This document shows, in pieces, positions 11,493 to 21,818 of a DNA stretch of 64,000 nucleotides. The notes under the pieces are model-generated. The model was given only the letters and a program-made list of their open reading frames with translations. It ran no database searches and was not told where the DNA came from. Where the stretch lies: positions 124,001-188,000 of the forward strand of contig CAVWVF010000001.1 of the NCBI GenBank assembly GCA_963758335.1, given 5' to 3'. A program made the translations under genes and the position numbers. The stretch comes from Roseiarcus sp963758335 (GTDB lineage: Bacteria > Pseudomonadota > Alphaproteobacteria > Rhizobiales > Beijerinckiaceae). Numbering within the stretch: position 1 is the stretch's first letter; every line of letters starts with the position of its first letter.

Positions 11493-12437
11493 ATGGCGCG
11501 CAGAAAGGATCAGGAGATCGCCCTCATGCTTGCTCGCCCGCGCCGCAGCGTCCTCTACATGCCCGGCGCCAACGCCAAGGCGCTGGCCAAGGCTGCGACC
11601 GTGCCGGCGGACGCGCTGATCCTCGACCTCGAGGATTCGGTCGCGCCCGACGCCAAGGAGCTGGCCCGCGCGCAGGTCGTCGAAGCGGTCAAGGGAGACT
11701 TCGGCGGGCGGGAAGTCGTCATTCGCGTCAACGGCCCGCATACGCCCTGGGGGCCGACCGACCTCATCGCCGCCGCCGCCGCCGGCCCTGACGCCATTCT
11801 CCTGCCCAAGGTCGACGGTCCGGGCGCGATCATGCTCGCCGCGCGCCTCTTGCGCGAGAACGGGGCGCCGGAGCACACGCGGCTCTGGGCGATGATGGAG
11901 ACGCCGAACGCGATCCTCAACGCCGGCCAGATCGCCGCGGTCGCCGCCGATTCGGCGTCGCGCCTCGCGGTGCTGGTCATGGGCCTCAACGATCTCGCCA
12001 AGGAGACGCGGGCGCGGCTGACCCCCGGCCGACCCACCATGACGACCTGGCTCGCCAACTGCGCCGTCGCGGCGCGAGCCCATGGGGTCGACATCATCGA
12101 CGGCGTCTTTAACGACATCAAGGACCTCGACGGCTTCCGCGAAGAATGCGTGCAGAGCCGCGACATGGGCCTCGACGGCAAGACGCTCATCCACCCGAGC
12201 CAGATCGACATCTGCAACGAGGTTTTCGCCCCCGCCGTCGCCGAGGTCGAGCAGGCCCGCGCCATCATCGACGCCTTCGCCTTGCCGGAAAACCAGGGCA
12301 AGGGCGTCATTCAGCTCAACGGCAAGATGGTCGAGCTCCTGCACGCCGACATGGCTCGCCGGACGCTCCTGATCGCCGACGGGATCGCCGCGCTGGGCAA
12401 GGCTGCCCCGGAGGCGGCGGCGAACGGGCGGTTCTAG
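11493..12437 (+). CDS. HpcH/HpaI-family CoA-ester lyase (CitE-like / malyl-CoA lyase-like)
   Basis: A 314-residue TIM-barrel lyase that would cleave or form a C-C bond in a CoA thioester such as malyl-CoA, beta-methylmalyl-CoA or citramalyl-CoA. Seen: SVLYMPGANAKALAKA (residues 19-34), the acidic metal-site block LDLEDSVAPD (44-53), the catalytic-region METPNAI (about 133) and GKTLIHPSQID (about 228). A second ATG (residue 12, LMLARPRRSVLYMPG) fits shorter family members. Fumarase follows 20 nt downstream on the same strand, which suggests joint C4-acid metabolism. The exact substrate cannot be fixed from sequence. The 281 bp before it (11212-11492) show no gene. Confidence 0.85.
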   Translation: MARRKDQEIALMLARPRRSVLYMPGANAKALAKAATVPADALILDLEDSVAPDAKELARAQVVEAVKGDFGGREVVIRVNGPHTPWGPTDLIAAAAAGPDAILLPKVDGPGAIMLAARLLRENGAPEHTRLWAMMETPNAILNAGQIAAVAADSASRLAVLVMGLNDLAKETRARLTPGRPTMTTWLANCAVAARAHGVDIIDGVFNDIKDLDGFREECVQSRDMGLDGKTLIHPSQIDICNEVFAPAVAEVEQARAIIDAFALPENQGKGVIQLNGKMVELLHADMARRTLLIADGIAALGKAAPEAAANGRF

Positions 12438-12457
12438 GCACCAAAGGAGCGGCGCGC

Positions 12458-14070
<1,613 letters not shown>

Positions 14071-14074
<4 letters not shown>

Positions 14075-14667
14075 GCGCGGGCCTGCGCTTCCGATCGCGC
14101 CTCCTGGGAAGGGCCGTGGCGGCCGCTGCAATGCTCGCCCTCGCCGGCTGCGCCGCCGAGTCGCCCGAGCCGCGCCTCACGCACGCCCGCTCGGCCGCGG
14201 CTATCGCGGCTGTGCGGCTCGATCCGGCCGCGGCGGTCGCGGCGCTCAACACCTATCGCGCCGGCAAAGGGCTCAGGCCGGTTCGGCTCGATCCGGCGCT
14301 GACAGCCATGGCCGAACGGCAGGCGAAGGCAATGGCGACCGGAAACGTCCTGTCGCACGGCGTCGCGGGCGCCTTCCCGACGCGCCTCGCCGAGAGCGGG
14401 ATCGATACGTCGAAGGCCGGGGAGAATCTCGGCGGGGGCTACATGAGCCTCGCCGAGGCGATGACCGGCTGGCGCGAGTCGCCCGCGCATGACGCCAATC
14501 TCCTCATCACGGAGGGGACCCGGTTCGGCATCGCCATCGCCAAGAACCCGGACACGCAATACGGGGTCTATTGGGCGATGGAGATCGCGGACGAGCCGGA
14601 ACCTCCGACGCCTCATGCGGCGGAAGCGTTCATGTCGCTGTCGGGCGGAGTGACGCAACCGCGCTGA
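14071..14667 (+). CDS. CAP/SCP-domain lipoprotein
   Basis: A 198-residue predicted lipoprotein. The GTG start at 14071 overlaps the fumarase stop (GTGA), and gives an N terminus with arginines, a hydrophobic stretch (AVAAAAMLALAGC) and a lipobox LAGC. The CAP (SCP/PR1-like) domain follows: ALNTYRAGKGLRPVRLDPAL, SHGVAGAFPTRLAESG, GENLGGGYMSLAEAMTGW, SPAHDANLL, then the VYWAMEIA strand. The CAP histidine/glutamate positions (SHG, GENL) are present. The family is extracytoplasmic; its biochemical role here is unknown. Confidence 0.85.
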
Positions 14668-14800
14668 ACGTGCGTTTACCCACCAATTGATTGTGCGACC
14701 GGGACTTTTTGCCTGATCTGCATGCCTTGACGCTGTGACCGGCGTCGCTGACAAGCCGGCGTCCACGATCGCGTGGACCGTCCGCTCAAGAGAGGTCTCC

Positions 14801-15025
14801 ATGGATTCGTCAGGCAACCGCGCCGTTCTCGTCATTCTCGCCGCCATCGTCGTTCTTGCCGCCCTTGTCGCGCTGATCGGCTATCCGATGCTGATCTTGA
14901 CCGCGGTGATCGCGGCCTTTGCCGCGCTCGCTTTCATCGTCGTCCTTTCAGCCGGCGACATGATCGACAAGCCGGCGCGTCCGGCTCCGCAGGCCGACCG
15001 CCGCGCCGCCGCCGCGGTCGCCTGA
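14801..15025 (+). CDS. Small two-helix membrane protein
   Basis: A 74-residue protein (MDSSGNRAVLVILAAIVVL...) with two predicted transmembrane helices (about residues 8-25 and 28-48) and a short Ala/Arg/Pro-rich cytoplasmic tail. The start at 14801 was chosen over 14735 because of the purine-rich AAGAGAGG just upstream. No family recognised. Confidence 0.6.
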   Translation: MDSSGNRAVLVILAAIVVLAALVALIGYPMLILTAVIAAFAALAFIVVLSAGDMIDKPARPAPQADRRAAAAVA

Positions 15026-15069
15026 ACAAGCGGTCAATTCCTCAGAAGCTGCAGAGGTTACAAATATCC

Positions 15070-15094
15070 GAGGCGCGGCGTTACGCCGCGCCTC
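15070..15094 (+). terminator. 11-bp GC hairpin between small membrane gene and transporter
   Basis: GAGGCGCGGCG (15070-15080) and CGCCGCGCCTC (15084-15094) form a perfect 11-bp stem with a TTA loop, 45 nt after the preceding stop. It lacks a T-run, so termination is only a guess. A metal-responsive leader for the transporter was considered, but no riboswitch motif was recognised. Confidence 0.4.
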
Positions 15095-15200
15095 TGAAAT
15101 TGAAACAATTGCAAATTTCCGGCGTGAGACTTGCTAAGAAAGTCGAGCCTGTTCCACTCATGCTTCATTGGTCCTCCCGTTAAACGCTTGGCCCCTCTTG

Positions 15201-16442
15201 ATGACTGCCGAAGCCCTGACCCCGCCGTCGTTCAGCTTGCGCCGCTTTCTGGCCGTCGCAGGCCCGGGCCTCGTCGTCATGCTGGCCGACACGGATGCGG
15301 GCAGTATCATCACGGCGGCGCAGAGCGGCGCCCAATGGGGATACAGCCTGCTTATGCTGCAGGTCGTTCTGATCCCCATTCTCTATGTGGTGCAGGAGCT
15401 GACTGTCCGGCTCGGCGCCGTGACCGGCAAGGGCCATGCGGAGCTGATCAAGCGTCACTTCGGCGCGGGATGGGCGTGGCTGTCGGTTGCGACTCTCATC
15501 GTGACATGCCTCGGCGCCTTGCTGACCGAGTTCGCAGGCCTTGCCGGCGTCGGCAATCTTTTGGGCGTGCCGGCGCCGGTCACGCTGGCGCTGGTCGTGG
15601 CGGCGATGCTGGCCATGGCCCTCATGCACGGCTACATGACGGTCGAGCGCATCGCCATCGCCGTCGGCGCGTTCGAACTCGTCTTTCTGCTCGTCGCCCT
15701 CCTCGCCCATCCGGGCCTCGGCGAGGTCGCGTCCGGGGCGATGACGATCCCGCTTAGGGATCCCAAATACCTTCTCCTCGCCTCCGCCAACATCGGCGCG
15801 GTGATCATGCCGTGGATGGTGTTCTTCCAGCAGTCCTCGGTCGCCGAGAAGGGGGTCACGACGAAGGATCTGGGCTCTGCCCGGCTCGACACGGCAGTCG
15901 GGGCCGTCCTCACCCAGTTCATCATGGCGGCCGTGCTGGTCGCCGTCGCGGCGACGCTCGGCAAGGCGGGAGGTGATCAGCCGCTCGACACGGTCGAGGA
16001 GATCGTCGGCGCGATCACCCCGTTCCTCGGCGACTTCGCCGGCAAGCTTCTGTTTTGCCTCGGCATGAGCGGGGCGGCGCTGGTGGCTGCGATCGTCGTG
16101 ACGCTAACTGCTGCGCGCACGCTCGCCGAAGTTCTCGGGGCCAAGCACAGGCTCGAGGACGAGCCCCGGGAGGCGCCCTGGTTCTACGGCTCCTATGCGA
16201 TCGCGCTCGTCGCCTGCGCGCTCGTGGTTGGGTCCGGCGTCAATCTCGTTTCGCTCAGCGTCGGCGTCCAGGTGATGAACGCGCTCCTGCTGCCGATCGT
16301 GCTCGGCTTTCTCTACCTGGTGGCGCGTCGCCTGCCGCCGCCCTATCGGCTGCAGGGCGCCTATGCCGTGTTGTCCGGGGGGATCATCATGGCGACCGCC
16401 GCGTTCGGCGTCTATTCCGGCGTCGCGGGCCTGTGGGGGTGA
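15201..16442 (+). CDS. Nramp-like metal ion transporter with altered metal site
   Basis: About 413 residues, eleven predicted helices, Nramp/SLC11 fold. Family signatures are the first helix (AVAGPGLVVMLADTDAGS) and ITAAQSGAQWGYSLL, and the sixth helix (NIGAVIMPWMVFFQQS). Canonical Mn/Fe Nramps have DPGN in helix 1 and MPH in helix 6; here these read DTDAG and MPW, so substrate choice may differ (Nramp-related Mg2+ or other subfamilies show such changes). Start at 15201 puts the protein directly before helix 1; an earlier frame start at 15168 is possible. The preceding intergenic stretch holds a hairpin. Confidence 0.85.
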   Translation: MTAEALTPPSFSLRRFLAVAGPGLVVMLADTDAGSIITAAQSGAQWGYSLLMLQVVLIPILYVVQELTVRLGAVTGKGHAELIKRHFGAGWAWLSVATLIVTCLGALLTEFAGLAGVGNLLGVPAPVTLALVVAAMLAMALMHGYMTVERIAIAVGAFELVFLLVALLAHPGLGEVASGAMTIPLRDPKYLLLASANIGAVIMPWMVFFQQSSVAEKGVTTKDLGSARLDTAVGAVLTQFIMAAVLVAVAATLGKAGGDQPLDTVEEIVGAITPFLGDFAGKLLFCLGMSGAALVAAIVVTLTAARTLAEVLGAKHRLEDEPREAPWFYGSYAIALVACALVVGSGVNLVSLSVGVQVMNALLLPIVLGFLYLVARRLPPPYRLQGAYAVLSGGIIMATAAFGVYSGVAGLWG

Positions 16443-16615
16443 CGCGGCGCATACTCAGCACATTCGCCATACCATAGTGCCGCCCATCCGAGGCTACGCC
16501 AGACAGTCCGCGCATCGCCAAAGCCGCTCGCGTCGCGTATGATGGCTCGTGGGCTACGCTTCCATGGCCTCACCCAAAGAATTGCGTTCGCCCCAAACAG
16601 GGCATCCAGCCGCCT

Positions 16616-16849
16616 ATGACCGAGCATCCCCGCATCGCCCTCGCCCCCGACGTGCTTGCCGGAAAACCCGTCATCCGGGGGGGGACGCGCCTTTCCGTCG
16701 AATTCGTGATCGGCCTCCTGGCCGACGGGTGGAACGAAGCCGACATCCTGCAGAGCTATCCGGGTCTTACTCACGAAGACATCATCGCCTGCCTCGCTTA
16801 TGCCCGCGATACGCTGAGTTCGGAGAAAGTGTTTCCGAGCGCAGCCTGA
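16616..16849 (+). CDS. DUF433 protein, antitoxin-like
   Basis: A 77-residue DUF433 protein (LAPDVLAGKPVIRGGTRLSV, VEFVIGLLADGWNEADIL, YPGLTHEDIIACLAYARD). This family is a small DNA-binding-like antitoxin normally paired with a DUF5615 PIN-like toxin immediately downstream, and that is what follows one base after its stop. Intact. Confidence 0.88.
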   Translation: MTEHPRIALAPDVLAGKPVIRGGTRLSVEFVIGLLADGWNEADILQSYPGLTHEDIIACLAYARDTLSSEKVFPSAA

Positions 16850-16850
16850 G

Positions 16851-16961
16851 ATGCGCTTCCTGGCCAACGAGAATTTCCCGGGCGCGGCGGTCGATGATTG
16901 GGCCGGCTGCTTTTCCGTTATCGAGCCCGGCCGCATCCGGATGCGCCCGCTCGTGCGATAG
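16851..16961 (+). pseudogene. DUF5615 PIN-like toxin with the core deleted
   Basis: A 36-residue reading frame. It opens with MRFLANENFPGAAVD, the usual start of DUF5615 toxins with the first acidic residue region, then passes within a few residues to FSVIEPGRIRMRPL, which resembles the family's C-terminal end. The central part, with the other acidic catalytic residues (about 70 residues), is missing but the reading frame stays open. One base separates it from the DUF433 stop. The toxin is almost certainly inactive while its antitoxin remains whole. Confidence 0.7.
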
Positions 16962-17036
16962 CGGGTCAAAGTCCCGCCGCTTCCACTCATATCGAGCAGT
17001 CGGTATGAGAACCGGCGCGACAGGCCGGACTTCGTC

Positions 17037-17468
17037 TCAGACCTTCTTCAGCCTGACAATCACGTCGATCGCCGCGATGCGCATGCCTTCGGGCGCGGGA
17101 ATATCGATTTCCGGCAGCCATTCGTCGGGAATGTCCGACAGCTCCTCCGAATCCTCGCGATAGAAGTGGAAGTGCGGCCCGGTCTTGGTGTCGTACCAGA
17201 CCTTGGCGTCATAGATCGCGATCTCGCGCAGGAGCCCGCATCGGGCGAATTCGTTCAGCGTGTTGTAGATCGTGCCGAGCGTCGGAGCGAAGCGGATCGA
17301 CCGCGTCTCCTGGTAGAGCATCTCCGCGGTGAAATGCCGATCGCCGGCGCCGAAGATCATCCGTCCGAGATCGACCCGCTGGCGCGTAGGGCGCACCCCC
17401 GCCGCCTCGAGCCGGTGGCGGATGAGGCCGTCGATCGCCTGTTCCTCAGCGCTGCGTTTCGCCTGCAT
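17037..17468 (-). CDS. irr: Fur-family regulator, probably Irr
   Basis: A 143-residue iron-response regulator. Seen: winged-helix start (GVRPTRQRVDLGRMIF), AEMLYQETRS, the recognition helix region TLGTIYNTLNEFARCGLL, then the dimerisation part with HFHFYREDSEELSDIP. The GVRPTRQRV...GTIYNTL...HFHF pattern is that of Irr, which in rhizobia senses haem status and controls iron uptake and haem synthesis, rather than of Fur or Zur, whose Cys/His zinc sites are absent. ATG at 17468 is preferred over a TTG at 17516. Stands alone; divergent from the GFA gene. Confidence 0.82.
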   Translation of the reverse strand: MQAKRSAEEQAIDGLIRHRLEAAGVRPTRQRVDLGRMIFGAGDRHFTAEMLYQETRSIRFAPTLGTIYNTLNEFARCGLLREIAIYDAKVWYDTKTGPHFHFYREDSEELSDIPDEWLPEIDIPAPEGMRIAAIDVIVRLKKV

Positions 17469-17632
17469 TGCTTTCGCGGGTTCAGCACGGCCGCACCCGG
17501 CCGCGGAAAGTCTCAAGTGGTTCGCGTGACGCCTCTTTTAATACGCCGCGGCCTCGCGGGCAAATGCGGCGGCTGGCGAGCCTTGCGGAATCCGCCTATT
17601 GTCGGTGCGGCGTTTCAGCGCGGGAAGCAGCG

Positions 17633-18055
17633 ATGGCGATTTCGGGCGGGTGTCTTTGCGGAGCCGTGCGGTTCGAGTTCGACGCGGACGCGCTGCTCGG
17701 CGTGCGTCAATGCTGGTGCCGCGTCTGCCAGTATATCGGCGCAGGAAGCGGGACGGCCAACGCGATCTTCGCCAACGACGCGGTCAAGGTCTCGGGCCCG
17801 CTGACCGATTACGTGAGCGTCGCCGACAGCGGCTCGGTCATGCACAGGCGTTTTTGCGCCAAATGCGGCACGCCCGTCTTCAGCGAGGCCGAGCCGCGCC
17901 CGCATCAGATCATCGTGCGGGTCGGAACCCTGGACGACCCGAATGCGGCGAGGCCCGAGGGGATCATCTGGACCCGGTCCGCGCCCTCCTGGGCCTGCTT
18001 CGATCCGAAGCTGCCGCAGACGGAGGGGCAATCGGCGGCGACGCCGAAACTGTGA
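17633..18055 (+). CDS. GFA/CENP-V-domain zinc protein
   Basis: A 140-residue member of the glutathione-dependent formaldehyde-activating enzyme-like family. Zinc-ligand cysteines are in the expected places: GGCLCGAVRFEF, CWCRVCQYIGAG, and FCAKCGTPVFSEAE. Most small members of this family have no proven formaldehyde activity, so the name should not be read as function. ATG at 17633 gives the standard start MAISGGCLCGAV. Confidence 0.88.
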   Translation: MAISGGCLCGAVRFEFDADALLGVRQCWCRVCQYIGAGSGTANAIFANDAVKVSGPLTDYVSVADSGSVMHRRFCAKCGTPVFSEAEPRPHQIIVRVGTLDDPNAARPEGIIWTRSAPSWACFDPKLPQTEGQSAATPKL

Positions 18056-18068
18056 ACGGCTGACGGCG

Positions 18069-18391
18069 ATGCTGTTCATGGTTATCGAGCGATTTCGCGA
18101 CAACGACATGCTGCCGGTCTACGATCGCTTGCGCGCCGCTGGCCGTTCGCTTCCGACGGGCTCGAATATGTCGACAGCTGGGTCGAGGCGAACTTCTCCC
18201 GTTGCTTTCAACTGATGCGCTGCGACGACCTTCGGCTGATCCAGCAATGGATCCTTCAGTGGCGCGGCTCGGGCGCGACTTTCGAGATCGTGCCGGTCGT
18301 GACGAGCAGTGAGACCCGCGCCGTCGTCGCGCCCTTCCTGGAGACGACGTCGCAAACGGAGCGGGACGATCTTCGACAGGCGCCGAGTTGA
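18069..18391 (+). pseudogene. DUF3303 protein, frameshifted
   Basis: Frame 3 from 18069 encodes MLFMVIERFRDNDMLPVYDR and LRAAGRSLP; the continuation DGLEYVDSWVEANFSRCFQL, MRCDDLRLIQQWILQWRG and the end to the stop at 18389-18391 lies in another frame. The switch is near 18155 (one-base indel). Joined, it is a complete about 107-residue DUF3303 protein, a family of unknown function with a dimeric ferredoxin-like fold. Indel may be an artefact. Confidence 0.75.
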
Positions 18392-18463
18392 TAACGTCAT
18401 GGATTGCGTGCATGCATCGGCCTTGAGGCCGGCTCGCCCCGCCTTTGGAGGAAATGAAGCCCC

Positions 18464-18988
18464 ATGTCCCTGTCGCTCTATCGATCCAGCGTGCCTGTGT
18501 TCGAGCGCTCGCTCGCGGCGTTCCTCGGCATCCTCGACAAGGCGGAGGCGCACGCGAAGACGCCCAGGTTCGACCAAGCGAATTACCTGGCCCTCCGGCT
18601 GACGCCCGACATGTGGCCCCTCATGCGCCAGATCCAGGCCTTCTGCGACCACGCCAAGAACGCCCCGTTCCGGCTTGCCGGCGCCGAGCCTCCTGTCATT
18701 GAGAACACGGAGACGACGATCGCCGACCTGCGCGCCCGGATCGAGGCGACGCTCGCTCACCTGAAGGCTGTCGACGTCAAGGCGGTCGACGCCGCGGCGG
18801 AGCGTGACGTCGTCTTTCCCGTTGGACCGAACAAGATGAAAATGCAGGGAGTCAACTACCTCCTGCATTTTGCGCTGCCGAACTTCTATTTCCATCTGAC
18901 GACCGCTTACGACATCCTGCGTGCCGCAGGGGTAGAGATCGGCAAGCGTGATTTCCTCGGCGCCGTGCCTGGGATCACACCCGCCTGA
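18464..18988 (+). CDS. DUF1993 domain protein
   Basis: A 174-residue protein of the DUF1993 family (DinB-like helical bundle). Seen: SLYRSSVPVFERSLAAFLGI, LTPDMWPLMRQIQAFCDHAK, FPVGPNKMKMQGVNYLLHFA, LPNFYFHLTTAYDILRAAGV. Function is unknown. The start at 18464 follows ttggaggaa. It is followed by a RidA-family gene 23 nt on. Confidence 0.88.
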   Translation: MSLSLYRSSVPVFERSLAAFLGILDKAEAHAKTPRFDQANYLALRLTPDMWPLMRQIQAFCDHAKNAPFRLAGAEPPVIENTETTIADLRARIEATLAHLKAVDVKAVDAAAERDVVFPVGPNKMKMQGVNYLLHFALPNFYFHLTTAYDILRAAGVEIGKRDFLGAVPGITPA

Positions 18989-19011
18989 AGTCGTCCGAGG
19001 GAAGGCTTTTC

Positions 19012-19365
19012 ATGAGCATCACGAGACTTCACTCCGGCCCGCGCATGTCGCAGGCCGTCATCCACGGCGACACGATCTATCTCGCGGGTCAGGTGGCCGA
19101 TCAGGCCAAGGGCAAGAGCGTCGGCGACCAGACGAAGGACGTTCTCGGAGTGATCGACCGGCTGCTCGCAGAGGCTGGCTCCGAGAAGACCAGGATCCTG
19201 TCGGCGACGGTCTACCTCGCCGATATTGCGACCTTCGCCGAGATGAACGCCGAATGGGAGGCCTGGGTCCCTCCAGGGGGCGCGCCCCCGCGCGCAACCG
19301 TCGAAGCCAGGCTCGCCGCCCCGGCCTACGCGGTCGAAATCGCCTGCATCGCCGCCAGGGCGTGA
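19012..19365 (+). CDS. RidA/YjgF-family protein
   Basis: A 117-residue RidA-superfamily protein. Conserved pieces: HGDTIYLAGQVADQA, GDQTKDVLGVIDRLLAEAGS, ILSATVYLADIATFAEMNAE, PPRATVEARLAAPAYAVEI. The key arginine before A-T-V-E (PPRATVEA) is retained. RidA proteins hydrolyse reactive enamine/imine intermediates from PLP enzymes; other subfamilies have different roles. Followed by amn 26 nt downstream. Confidence 0.9.
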   Translation: MSITRLHSGPRMSQAVIHGDTIYLAGQVADQAKGKSVGDQTKDVLGVIDRLLAEAGSEKTRILSATVYLADIATFAEMNAEWEAWVPPGGAPPRATVEARLAAPAYAVEIACIAARA

Positions 19366-19391
19366 AGGGCTGACGCGGAAGGACGCGCCCG

Positions 19392-20870
19392 TTGCGTAAG
19401 TCGAGTACAAACGCCAAGGGTTGGTTCGAGCAGGTCGCGACGCCCGCTGAGGCCGTCGATCGCCTCGTCGATCTTTATGAAGGCGCCGCGCAGGCGTTGC
19501 GTGGAGCGGTCGAGCGCTTCCTCAAGACCGGCGAGCCGCCGTCCCCCGAGACGCGCGCGCTGTTCCGCTATCCCGAATTGCGCCTGATCTATGAACCGAA
19601 CGGCCCGGCGCCGCCGAACGCGCGCGCCTACGCCAAATTCAGCGAGGGCGGCGTCTACACGACGACGGTAACGCAGCCGGCCGACTTTCGCGAATATCTG
19701 CTCGAACAGCTCGAGCCGCTCGTCGCGGAATATGGCGCGCTGATCGAAGTCGGGGTTGGAGCGCAGGAGATTCCCTACCCTTACGTGATCGAAAGCGGCG
19801 ACGAACTCACCCGCGAAGGCGCAGACGCCGCCGAACTCGCGCGCTATTTCCCCATTCCCTCGCTCGCCACGATCGGCGACGAGACCGCCGACGGGGAATT
19901 CGTCCATCACGGCGAGCGGCCGCTCGCCCTGTTCGATGCGCCGCGGATCGACTATTCTCTGCGCCGCCTCGTGCACTACACGGGATCCGACTGGCGAGCG
20001 ATTCAGCCGTGGGTGCTCTTGACCAACTATCACCGCTATGTCGATCAGTTCGTCCATTGGGGCCTGAAGCAGATCCATGCGGGCGTCGGGGTCGAGAAGG
20101 TCATTCTCCCCGGCAACGTGGTGATCGACCGGTCGCTTTCGCCGGAGGAGGCGGAGCAGAAGGCGGCGGCGGTCGCCTGGCACCGCTTTCAGATGCCGGC
20201 CTATCACCTGGTGCGCGCGGACGGGCGCGGGGTCACCCTGGTCAACATTGGCGTCGGCCCGGCGAACGCGAAGAACATCACCGACCACATCGCGGTGCTG
20301 AGGCCGCATTGCTGGCTGATGGTCGGCCATTGCGCTGGCCTGAGGCAGTCGCAGCTCATCGGCGACTACGTGCTGGCGCATGCTTACCTGAGGCGCGACA
20401 ACATCCTCGACGACGCCGTGCCGCTGATGATGCCGATCCCGGCAATCGCCGAGGTCCAGGTCGCACTCCAGCAGGCGGTGGCGAAAGTGACCGGCGAAGT
20501 GGGCGACGCGCTGAAACGCCGCCTTCGCACCGGCACGGTGGTCACCAACGATGACCGCAACTGGGAATTGCGCTGGTCGAAGGAGCGCCGGCTGATCAAC
20601 GTCTCGCGCGCGATCGCCGTCGACATGGAATCGGCGACCGTGGCGACACAGGGCTTTCGAATGCGCGTCCCCTACGGCACGCTCTTGTGCGTGTCCGACA
20701 AGCCGCTCCACGGCGAGATTAAGCTGCCCGGCGCCGCCAATGCCTTCTACGAGCGGGCGATCGGCGAACATCTGCAGATCGGCCTGACGGCGATCGACCT
20801 CCTGCAGAGCATCGACGCCTCGCTCCATTCGCGCAAGCTCAGAAGCTTCGACGAGCCGCCGTTCCGGTGA
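19392..20870 (+). CDS. amn: AMP nucleosidase
   Basis: Hydrolyses AMP to adenine and ribose-5-phosphate, setting the AMP pool. 492 residues, the family length. The N-terminal AMP-nucleosidase regulatory domain (about 1-170, YPELRLIYEPNGP) precedes the phosphorylase-like catalytic domain with NIGVGPANAKNITDHIAVLR, LMVGHCAGLRQSQLIGDYVL, DDAVPLMMPIPAIAEVQ, VTNDDRNWELRW and the substrate glutamate motif VDMESATVATQGFRMRVPYG. The start is a TTG at 19392 preceded by ggaagga; no in-frame ATG fits better. Confidence 0.93.
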   Translation: MRKSSTNAKGWFEQVATPAEAVDRLVDLYEGAAQALRGAVERFLKTGEPPSPETRALFRYPELRLIYEPNGPAPPNARAYAKFSEGGVYTTTVTQPADFREYLLEQLEPLVAEYGALIEVGVGAQEIPYPYVIESGDELTREGADAAELARYFPIPSLATIGDETADGEFVHHGERPLALFDAPRIDYSLRRLVHYTGSDWRAIQPWVLLTNYHRYVDQFVHWGLKQIHAGVGVEKVILPGNVVIDRSLSPEEAEQKAAAVAWHRFQMPAYHLVRADGRGVTLVNIGVGPANAKNITDHIAVLRPHCWLMVGHCAGLRQSQLIGDYVLAHAYLRRDNILDDAVPLMMPIPAIAEVQVALQQAVAKVTGEVGDALKRRLRTGTVVTNDDRNWELRWSKERRLINVSRAIAVDMESATVATQGFRMRVPYGTLLCVSDKPLHGEIKLPGAANAFYERAIGEHLQIGLTAIDLLQSIDASLHSRKLRSFDEPPFR

Positions 20871-20887
20871 AGTCGCCGCGCGGGCGC

Positions 20888-21514
20888 TTAATCGCCCTCC
20901 ACCACCACCGGCGTGCCGATGTGGACGCGGTTGTAGAGGTCGATTGCGCCCATGTTACGCATGCGGATGCAGCCTGAGGACACGTGCTGACCAATCAGGT
21001 TGGGCTCATTGGTGCCGTGAATGCGAATGAGCGTATCGTGGTTGCCCTGGAAGAGATAGAGCGCTCGGGCGCCGAGCGGATTGTCCCACTGGCCCTGAAG
21101 CGGGCCGTGCGACAGATAGACTTTGAACTCCGGCCAGCGCTCCATGATCGAGGCGGTCGGCATCCAGGTCGGCCATTCCTTCATTTGCCCGACCTCGGCC
21201 CGGCCGGTCCATCCCATATATTCGGCGCCGCTCGCGATCCGGTATTGGATTGCTTCGCCGCGGGGCAGCACGTAGTAGAGATAATTGGAACCCGTATCGA
21301 CGATAATCGTGCCCGGTTTTTCGTTGGTCCGATACTGGATCTTGTTGCGGACGTCGGGAATGCGCCATTCCTCCGGCTCGGCCAGCGCCATCATCTGCTT
21401 GTCGCGCTCGGTGAGCTTGGGATCGGGCAAGCCCGCCTGAATGATCGGCTGGCATCCGCTGAGCATCGCGCCCGCGGCCAACACCAGTCCCGCCAAGAAA
21501 CCGTTCGTCCTCAT
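20888..21514 (-). CDS. L,D-transpeptidase lipoprotein (YkuD domain)
   Basis: A 208-residue envelope enzyme that cross-links peptidoglycan or attaches proteins to it. ATG at 21514 yields MRTNGFLAGLVLAAGAMLSG followed by a lipobox cysteine. The YkuD domain has TIIVDTGSNYLYYVLPRGEA, YRIASGAEYMGW and the active-site motif IHGTNEPNLIGQHVSSGCIR with catalytic His and Cys. Upstream in-frame extension to 21649 has no signal and was discarded. Convergent with amn. Confidence 0.92.
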   Translation of the reverse strand: MRTNGFLAGLVLAAGAMLSGCQPIIQAGLPDPKLTERDKQMMALAEPEEWRIPDVRNKIQYRTNEKPGTIIVDTGSNYLYYVLPRGEAIQYRIASGAEYMGWTGRAEVGQMKEWPTWMPTASIMERWPEFKVYLSHGPLQGQWDNPLGARALYLFQGNHDTLIRIHGTNEPNLIGQHVSSGCIRMRNMGAIDLYNRVHIGTPVVVEGD

Positions 21515-21818
21515 CGCCCTACCCCCGATCGTAAACGCTTCGATAAAGTGTATCGCTTGCCGATTTAACGAAGTTAACGGGCGCGCCGGACCGCCCGAAC
21601 GGCCCCTTAGCCAAAAGCGCGCGGAATGGCTAGCGCTTTTCCGCCACATTATTTCCTTTTTCTATGCCCGAAGGAGCTCCCGAGTCCATCCGCTTCGGTC
21701 CCTCGCCGTCCTTCGGGACGCAAATCTGCGTGAAGTATGGATTCTCCGCCGTCGACGAGGCAAGAATGCGACGACCTGAACGATGTTCCCGAGGGCTCGA
21801 CATGAAAGGGCAGCGACA

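Noticed and set aside
12146..12457. Upstream extension of fumarase
   Set aside because: It overlaps the lyase gene in another frame; the ATG at 12458 with aaggag gives the standard fumarase start.
15026..15200. Possible manganese or magnesium riboswitch before the Nramp-like gene
   Set aside because: Only one simple GC hairpin is present; the conserved loops of known riboswitches were not found.
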